A stretch of 5,261 nt of DNA from contig JACREP010000029.1 of the NCBI GenBank assembly GCA_016218185.1, positions 1 to 5,261 on the forward strand. Direction: 5' to 3'. Position 1 is the first letter of the stretch. Each line of letters starts with the position of its first letter. This DNA comes from Candidatus Gottesmanbacteria bacterium (GTDB lineage: Bacteria > Patescibacteriota > Microgenomatia > UBA10105 > UBA927). A program made the translations under genes and the position numbers. Of the stretch, positions 1 through 2,809 are shown in pieces. The notes beneath the pieces were generated by a model, which did no database searches, was not told where the DNA came from, and was given only the letters and a program-made list of their open reading frames with translations.

Positions 1-134
1 ACCATGGCATCCTCGCGGAATTTCGCCTCCCAGGCAGGCACGAGGGGCGAGTTTTCGATCACTTCCTTAGCCGATTCAATGGTCCCGATAGTCTTGAGGA
101 TTTTGTTGGTAATGGTAAATTGAGGAGTATACAT
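1..134 (-). CDS. Fic-family protein, N-terminal fragment (leaves the window)
   Basis: Reading the minus strand from the ATG at 134-132 gives 44 complete codons with no stop. The start is MYTPQFTITNKILKTIGTIE, followed by SAKEVIENSPLVPAWEAKF. The ITNKIL..IG.IE.AKEVIEN.PLVP.WE..F pattern is what I know from the N-terminal region of Fic/DOC proteins, ahead of the catalytic Fic domain. Fic proteins usually transfer AMP or another phosphate-containing group to target proteins. The catalytic HxFx(D/E)GN(G/K)R motif and any inhibitory helix would lie outside the window, so activity cannot be judged. The ATG is chosen because AGGAA lies just upstream and the match begins immediately. It is transcribed away from the Phd/RelE pair. 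The family call rests on about 40 residues from memory. Confidence 0.7.
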   Translation of the reverse strand, partial: MYTPQFTITNKILKTIGTIESAKEVIENSPLVPAWEAKFREDAM

Positions 135-148
135 ATTTCCTGTATAAT
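120..148 (+). promoter_or_regulatory. Strong sigma70-like promoter, plus strand
   Basis: TTGAGG (120-125), a 17-base spacer and a perfect TATAAT (143-148) form a near-consensus promoter. Its -35 lies inside the first codons of the divergent Fic-family gene. Transcription would begin near 155, where a GTG opens a 25-codon frame, and would continue into the antitoxin gene at 257. It is therefore either an upstream second promoter for the TA pair or the promoter of a tiny leader gene. Confidence 0.5.
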
Positions 149-172
149 AAACGCGTGCCGCGAAAAACACAA
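144..172 (-). promoter_or_regulatory. Candidate promoter of the Fic-family gene
   Basis: On the minus strand TTGTGT (172-167), a 17-base spacer and TATTAT (149-144) precede the ATG at 134, leaving only a few transcribed bases before the start. AGGAA overlaps that short leader. The -10 coincides with the TATAAT of a plus-strand promoter, so the same bases could serve both directions. The -35 match is weak. Confidence 0.4.
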
Positions 173-232
173 CCACCCGCCGTGGTCATCACCTATCAGC
201 TCACGAAGCTCATCGAGTCTCTTGACAACTAG
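155..232 (+). CDS. Possible 25-residue leaderless peptide upstream of the TA pair
   Basis: A GTG at 155 sits exactly six bases after the TATAAT at 143-148, the same spacing seen at several other starts here, and opens a 25-codon frame ending in TAG at 230-232. The product begins VPRKTQPPAVVITYQL and resembles nothing I recognise. The stop overlaps the left arm of the TA operator. It could be a leader peptide, the stump of a gene cut by arrival of the TA module, or chance. The support is promoter geometry only. Confidence 0.2.
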   Translation: MPRKTQPPAVVITYQLTKLIESLDN

Positions 233-250
233 TACCAATAGTGGTACTAT
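222..250 (+). promoter_or_regulatory. Promoter of the Phd/YefM-RelE/ParE operon
   Basis: TTGACA (222-227, consensus), exactly 17 bases, then TACTAT (245-250). The antitoxin ATG follows after six bases, so the predicted transcription start is at or next to the A of ATG and the mRNA would be leaderless. No Shine-Dalgarno sequence lies between. Confidence 0.8.
230..249 (+). promoter_or_regulatory. Palindromic operator for TA autoregulation
   Basis: TAGTACC (230-236) and GGTACTA (243-249) form a perfect 7-bp inverted repeat with a six-base centre. The palindrome fills most of the promoter spacer and overlaps the -10, so a bound repressor would block RNA polymerase. Phd/YefM antitoxins typically bind such palindromes alone or with their toxin. 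That this antitoxin binds here is inference from position. Confidence 0.7.
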
Positions 251-256
251 TTCCAT

Positions 257-526
257 ATGGCTACCTTACAACCTGTTCTTCCAGCAAACGAGGCGCGGGC
301 CAACTTCTACCAAATACTCGATGAAGCGGGCACGAACCTGCGCCAGTTCACCATCACCCACCGGGGAAAACCCTTAGTGGTCGTCATGTCGCAGGAAGAA
401 TTCGAGGGCTGGCAGGAAACGCTTGAGATCCTCTCCGATAAAAACCTCATGGCAAGTATCCGCAGGTCGATGAAATCCAAAAAGGTCTATACCCAAGAGC
501 AAGCGGATAAACGCATCGGGTGGTAA
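257..526 (+). CDS. Phd/YefM-family antitoxin (type II TA)
   Basis: An 89-residue protein, the usual size for the family. The N-terminal part, roughly residues 1-50, matches the Phd/YefM DNA-binding and dimerisation fold: LPANEARANFYQILDEA, then FTITHRGKPLVVVMSQEEFE, the familiar short strand after an HRGKP turn followed by a helix. The C-terminal 35 residues (LMASIRRSMKSKKVYTQEQA and on) would be the toxin-neutralising tail, unstructured until bound. It should neutralise the RelE/ParE protein encoded nine bases downstream and repress its own promoter through the palindrome just upstream. The ATG follows the -10 by six bases. Family assignment is firm. The exact subfamily is not. Confidence 0.88.
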   Translation: MATLQPVLPANEARANFYQILDEAGTNLRQFTITHRGKPLVVVMSQEEFEGWQETLEILSDKNLMASIRRSMKSKKVYTQEQADKRIGW

Positions 527-535
527 CATAGTGGT

Positions 536-787
536 ATGGACATTGTCTATAAAGACGAGGCAATCAAAGCCCTCAAAAAGCTAGGGTCCGCAGACAAAAC
601 AAAGGCCAAGAAAAAAATCGCCGCACTCCTCACTGACCCCCTATTAGGAAAGCCTCTCCAAGGCATGCTTGCCGGCATCCGAAGCATCAAGGTGTGGCCC
701 ATACGAATCCTCTATACGTTCAACAGCGACACTCAAACGATTACCATCCGCGCCATCGGCCACCGCGGTGATGTTTATAAAGGATAA
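536..787 (+). CDS. RelE/ParE-superfamily toxin
   Basis: An 83-residue basic protein of normal length for the superfamily. It opens MDIVYKDEAIKALKKL, the first strand and helix of the fold. A lysine-rich helix follows, then the core strands with IRSIKVWPIRILYTF and the C-terminal IRAIGHRGDVYKG, where the IGHR.DVYK end is typical of RelE/YoeB/ParE-like toxins. RelE-type members cleave mRNA on the ribosome and ParE-type members inhibit gyrase. Sequence alone does not decide which, although the basic C-terminal motif fits RelE better. The gene starts nine bases after the antitoxin stop without a clear Shine-Dalgarno sequence, so translation probably depends on coupling. No truncation or frameshift is visible. 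Confidence 0.85.
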   Translation: MDIVYKDEAIKALKKLGSADKTKAKKKIAALLTDPLLGKPLQGMLAGIRSIKVWPIRILYTFNSDTQTITIRAIGHRGDVYKG

Positions 788-832
788 AAAAGAGTTCACT
801 ATTCTTGAGGAACGCTCACGCTCGCCGCCAAA

Positions 833-1111
833 TCAAACCCAACCAAAAGTAACATTACCCGAGCGGGGCGGATAAGGTACTAATTCTGTTGTATAACCTG
901 GTCTAGGCGTTAATACACCCCGATCTATAGCAAAACTTATAAGCCCCAATTCTGCAGCATCCTTCAAAGGTATAGTTGGACCAAAGTACTCTGTAAGAAT
1001 TGTTCCTAACGCTCCTTTGGGAAGTTCTCCTGTTGGGCTATTTTCTCGTGCTTGCAATAAAGCAGCTCGAGCGAGACCTATTTGATCAGTAGGTTCTTCA
1101 GGTATTTTCAT
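833..1111 (-). CDS. Hypothetical protein, 92 residues, unrecognised
   Basis: I do not recognise this protein. It begins MKIPEEPTDQIGLARAALLQ, contains GALGTILTEYFGPTIPLKDA, and ends YPPRSGNVTFGWV. There is no signal peptide, membrane segment or cysteine. The first half looks helical and the second half is rich in proline, glycine and short strands. It is likely real: GGGGGTGAT lies seven bases upstream of the ATG as a strong Shine-Dalgarno site, and a near-consensus promoter precedes that. Third codon positions are visibly AT-richer than in recF or pyrH, suggesting a different origin. It is convergent with the RelE/ParE gene and separated from it by 45 bases, with no clear terminator between. 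Its place among TA modules makes an accessory or defence-related role possible, but that is not shown. Confidence 0.65.
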   Translation of the reverse strand: MKIPEEPTDQIGLARAALLQARENSPTGELPKGALGTILTEYFGPTIPLKDAAELGLISFAIDRGVLTPRPGYTTELVPYPPRSGNVTFGWV

Positions 1112-1142
1112 TTATATCACCCCCAACTATATAATAATGGTG

Positions 1143-1171
1143 ATAGTACTCTCTCTCTCTGCATAAGTCAA
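1143..1171 (-). promoter_or_regulatory. Promoter of the 92-residue gene, with (CT)6 in the spacer
   Basis: On the minus strand TTGACT (1171-1166), 17 bases, TACTAT (1148-1143). Transcription would start near 1136, giving a leader of about 25 bases carrying the Shine-Dalgarno site. The spacer consists of a dinucleotide run, (CT)6 at 1149-1160 on the plus strand, plus five other bases. Gain or loss of a repeat unit would move the spacing from 17 to 19 or 15. Confidence 0.6.
1149..1160. repeat. Dinucleotide microsatellite (CT)6
   Basis: Twelve bases of uninterrupted CT on the plus strand, lying between the -35 and -10 of the minus-strand promoter for the 92-residue gene. Confidence 0.85.
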
Positions 1172-1181
1172 ATTGGCGCAT

Positions 1182-1331
1182 TGTGCTAAGCTATCTCTAT
1201 GAAAACTCGAGACACGAACAAAGCTGAGCGGCGTCTTCCTGTTTCGCGGGTGGCGAAGGCATATTGGCGCCAGCGAAAGAGTGCAGTTTGAAGAAGGAAG
1301 AAAAAAGATTATTTCTCGTGATATACTCTCT
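1182..1331 (+). repeat. Imperfect direct repeat, left copy (pairs with 1804-1945)
   Basis: Bases from about 1182 match those from about 1804 with one one-base indel: shared blocks include gctatctct, gaaaactcga, ggcgtctt, tttcgcgg and gcatattgg. The homology covers the extended -10 box and about 37 codons and fades before the DUF4258-like start. The two copies flank the DUF4258/DUF2283 pair in direct orientation about 620 bases apart. Confidence 0.75.
1184..1192 (+). promoter_or_regulatory. Extended -10 box before copy A of the small basic gene
   Basis: TGCTAAGCT (TG, one base, TAAGCT at 1187-1192), then six bases and an ATG at 1199. The same arrangement precedes copy B at 1807-1815. No convincing -35 is present, which an extended -10 can tolerate. 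TAAGCT itself is a modest match. Confidence 0.4.
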
Positions 1332-1340
1332 GTCGTATGA
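1199..1340 (+). pseudogene. Small basic protein, copy A, frameshifted
   Basis: The ATG at 1199 starts MKTRDTNKAERRL. After about 13 codons the frame that resembles copy B (1822) shifts by one base near 1238-1242 and continues FRGWRRHIGASERVQFEEGR, then KKIISRDILSVV, to a TGA at 1338-1340. Uncorrected, the ATG frame stops at 1289-1291 after 30 codons. Compared with copy B, about 31 of 37 residues agree, and about 12 of 18 differing codons are synonymous, so this is a former protein gene and not a random repeat. Its restored stop overlaps the ATG of the DUF4258-like gene in an ATGA, which shows original coupling to that gene. The product would be about 47 residues and Arg/Lys-rich. I do not recognise the family. 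Confidence 0.45.
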
Positions 1341-1597
1341 AAATCGTCTATACGAAGCACGCATTGGAAAAGTTCAGGTTTCTCTAGCGCTTCAGCTGGA
1401 CGATATCAAAAACTAACATCCGCCAAACACTCGTAACACCCCGCTGGCGCGGCGTTTCCCGATTCGGCCAGGAAACCGCAATGAGTCTCTTGGATCCAAC
1501 CCATGTTCTGCGCGTGATTTTTAGTCGGGAAGGTGATAAACTCAGAGTTATTACCTTCCATCCGGCACGGAGGGGCACCTATGAAAGTACACTATAA
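1337..1597 (+). pseudogene. DUF4258-like (putative toxin) gene broken by an in-frame TAG
   Basis: One frame runs from ATG 1337 to TAA 1595-1597 and is interrupted only by TAG at 1385-1387. It reads MKIVYTKHALEKFRFL, stop, RFSWTISKTNIRQTLVTP, then RFGQETA and LRVIFSREGDKLRVITFHPA. The YT.HA..K opening, the I..TL..P helix and the LRVIF...D.LRVITF.P strands fit DUF4258, a small fold often coded beside DUF2283 and thought to act as a toxin or RNase-like partner. The restored length of 86 residues is normal. One base change (GAG or CAG to TAG) would explain the lesion. It overlaps DUF2283 by 17 bases at its 3' end and copy A by four bases at its 5' end. A sequencing error or suppressed stop is possible but less likely. 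Confidence 0.6.
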
Positions 1598-1790
1598 CCA
1601 AAATGACAACACCCTCATGGTGGAACTTATCCGAAAAAAGGTCGATCATGCCTATGAGACGGAAACCATGATCGTGCACGTCTCCAAAGACAATGAACCA
1701 GTACTCCTGGAGATTTTTAACGCAAGCGCATTTCTTGCCGAAGAGGCAAAAACACTCCCCGAAGAGATCAAACAGCGATATTTTGCGTAG
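1581..1790 (+). CDS. DUF2283-family protein (putative antitoxin of DUF4258)
   Basis: The ATG at 1581 is preceded by GGAGGGG (1569-1575) at proper spacing, so it is preferred over the upstream in-frame TTG at 1533. The 69-residue product opens MKVHYNQNDNTLMVELI, followed by ETETMIVHVSKDNEPVLLEI and NASAFL. This is the DUF2283 pattern of a Y(D/N)...D.L.V strand, then a strand with D..G/D..V.LEI and a short A/S.L end. Members are 60-80 residues and commonly follow a DUF4258 gene, where they are presumed to neutralise it. The gene is intact while its partner carries a stop codon, which fits toxin loss with the antitoxin retained. The role is inferred from family context. Confidence 0.75.
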   Translation: MKVHYNQNDNTLMVELIRKKVDHAYETETMIVHVSKDNEPVLLEIFNASAFLAEEAKTLPEEIKQRYFA

Positions 1791-1803
1791 GGTTCGCCCG
1801 AAG

Positions 1804-1945
1804 GTGTGCTATGCTATCTCTGTGAAAACTCGAGGTACGAATAAGTTCGAAAGGCGTCTTGCATTTCGCGGTTGGCGGCGGCATATTGGTGCCGCCGAAA
1901 GAGTACACTTTGAGGAAAGCAGAAAGAAAATTACGACGCGGGGAG
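1804..1945 (+). repeat. Imperfect direct repeat, right copy (pairs with 1182-1331)
   Basis: Right-hand partner of the repeat at 1182-1331. Homology is lost at about 1935-1945, inside the 3' end of nnrD, so that boundary may be a recombination junction. Confidence 0.75.
1807..1815 (+). promoter_or_regulatory. Extended -10 box before copy B of the small basic gene
   Basis: TG, one base, TATGCT (1810-1815), then the same six bases as in copy A (atctct) and a GTG at 1822. Conservation of this block between the copies argues that the promoter was duplicated with the gene. Confidence 0.45.
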
Positions 1946-1995
1946 AAGATCTTTCATCACCACCGGTATCTCACTCGCCAAATCCGTTGCGTTGA
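1822..1995 (+). CDS. Small basic protein, copy B, unknown family
   Basis: The GTG at 1822 opens a 57-codon frame: VKTRGTNKFERRLAFRGWRR, HIGAAERVHFEESRKKI, then a tail (TTRGEDLSSPPVSHSPNPLR) that runs antisense through the last codons of nnrD. The first 37 residues match frameshifted copy A (1199-1340), with most base changes at third positions. It is strongly basic, with no Cys and no membrane segment. An RNA- or DNA-binding role, or a TA-linked regulator, would fit the composition but is only a guess. The natural C-terminus was probably lost where homology stops, near 1938. No DUF4258/DUF2283 pair follows it. It could also be a decaying remnant that is no longer translated. Confidence 0.4.
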   Translation: MKTRGTNKFERRLAFRGWRRHIGAAERVHFEESRKKITTRGEDLSSPPVSHSPNPLR

Positions 1996-2809
1996 AGTAC
2001 GGGCCGACGCGGGCATAAAGCGCATCCCCGGCTTGTTTATTGATGAAACTCCCGGCGATGGTAGCCAAAAACGGATCGTTTTTGCAGGCGAGCGCGGCGA
2101 TCAGACCCGCCAACACGTCCCCGGTTCCGCCTTTAGTCATACCCGCGTTGCCACCTTCAATCACGCGACATACAGAAGGATGCGATCCTTTCGCACCAGA
2201 AGGATCGCATCCTTCTCCGGTGCAAATAATATCCTTCTCGCCCTTCAAAAGCACAATGCACTGATATGCTTTTGCAAAAAGTTTCACTTTATCTTCAATC
2301 GAACCGTTTTCTATTTGGCATTTGGCATTTAGCATTTGGCATTGCGCCCATAGGCGCTCAAACTCTCCATGGTGCGGCGTGAGAATCACATGAGGGGGAA
2401 TTAAGGATACATCCATCATCTGAAGCGCTCCGGCATCGATCACCCACTGCTTGTTGGGGTATTTGTTGAGTAAGGAATTGGTTAAGGTTTCTGTCTCTTT
2501 ATCTCGTTCCATACCCGGGCCGATGAGAATACAATCGTCTTCTTCAATGTAATCGTCAAGGTGCTCGCGCGAAACCACGATGCCGTTTCGGAACTCCTCT
2601 TTGGCCTTGACCACCAACTCGTTGTTTTCCGGCACCGATGAGTAGTGCACGAGGTCTACAATGCGCGAGGCCACGGTGAGTGCCCACAAACTCGCCGCGT
2701 GGAAAAGGTGCGACCCGCCGATGATAAGAAGCCTCCCATTTTGGCCTTTATGGGACCCCCGCGCTGGCACATACAGTTTTTTGAGATCGTCAACTGTCAC
2801 GGATTTCAT
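1931..2809 (-). CDS. nnrD: ADP-dependent NAD(P)H-hydrate dehydratase
   Basis: A 292-residue ribokinase-fold protein of the YjeF C-terminal/NnrD family, which uses ADP to dehydrate the damaged cofactor NAD(P)HX back to NAD(P)H in the cytoplasm. Motifs in order: SHKGQNGRLLIIGGS (19-33), LIGPGM (95-100), WVIDAGAL (122-129), ILTPHHGEFERL (142-153), VLLKGEKDII (186-195) and the nucleotide-binding GNAGMTKGGTGDVLAG (220-235) with the expected catalytic Asp231. The NnrE epimerase domain that is often fused at the N-terminus is absent. Two in-frame low-complexity stretches stand out: about residues 155-168, from a heptanucleotide tandem repeat, and about 198-212, from a perfect palindrome. Both lie between core motifs, probably in surface loops. 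The ATG overlaps the recF stop (ATGA), so translation is likely coupled. The 3' end is overlapped antisense by copy B. Confidence 0.92.
   Translation of the reverse strand: MKSVTVDDLKKLYVPARGSHKGQNGRLLIIGGSHLFHAASLWALTVASRIVDLVHYSSVPENNELVVKAKEEFRNGIVVSREHLDDYIEEDDCILIGPGMERDKETETLTNSLLNKYPNKQWVIDAGALQMMDVSLIPPHVILTPHHGEFERLWAQCQMLNAKCQIENGSIEDKVKLFAKAYQCIVLLKGEKDIICTGEGCDPSGAKGSHPSVCRVIEGGNAGMTKGGTGDVLAGLIAALACKNDPFLATIAGSFINKQAGDALYARVGPYFNATDLASEIPVVMKDLLPAS
2174..2216. repeat. Perfect 17-bp inverted repeat inside nnrD
   Basis: Arms at 2174-2190 and 2200-2216 (AGAAGGATGCGATCCTT and its exact complement) are separated by nine bases. Each arm is itself nearly palindromic (AAGGAT, three bases, ATCCTT). 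On the minus strand it codes about GEGCDPSGAKGSHPSV of NnrD without breaking the frame. It resembles a dispersed palindromic element inserted in a coding region. Confidence 0.9.
2313..2340. repeat. Heptanucleotide tandem repeat (ATTTGGC)x4 inside nnrD
   Basis: Four contiguous 7-bp units: ATTTGGC, ATTTGGC, ATTTAGC, ATTTGGC. Read on the minus strand, the 7-bp period gives the heptad-like peptide CQMLNAKCQIEN in NnrD, since 21 bases make seven codons and no frame of the unit has a stop. Confidence 0.9.

Noticed and set aside
1127..1360. 77-codon minus-strand open frame
   Set aside because: Antisense to copy A. It has no start signals, and the coding-like substitution pattern is on the other strand.
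1385..1387. Recoded UAG or programmed readthrough in the DUF4258-like gene
   Set aside because: No known readthrough context and a frameshift in the adjacent gene. Simple decay is the more economical reading, though not excluded.
1790..1799. GGG-TTCG-CCC hairpin right after DUF2283 as a terminator
   Set aside because: Stem of only three pairs and no T tract after it.
2174..2216. CRISPR repeat unit
   Set aside because: Only one inverted pair with a nine-base spacer and no array of spaced direct repeats.
1859..2332. 157-codon plus-strand open frame
   Set aside because: Mostly antisense to nnrD. Its start lies inside copy B in another frame.
2806..2808. UGA recoding to glycine, as in some CPR lineages
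   Set aside because: recF and the 92-residue gene end in UGA at positions that fit family length or gene boundaries, so UGA acts as stop.
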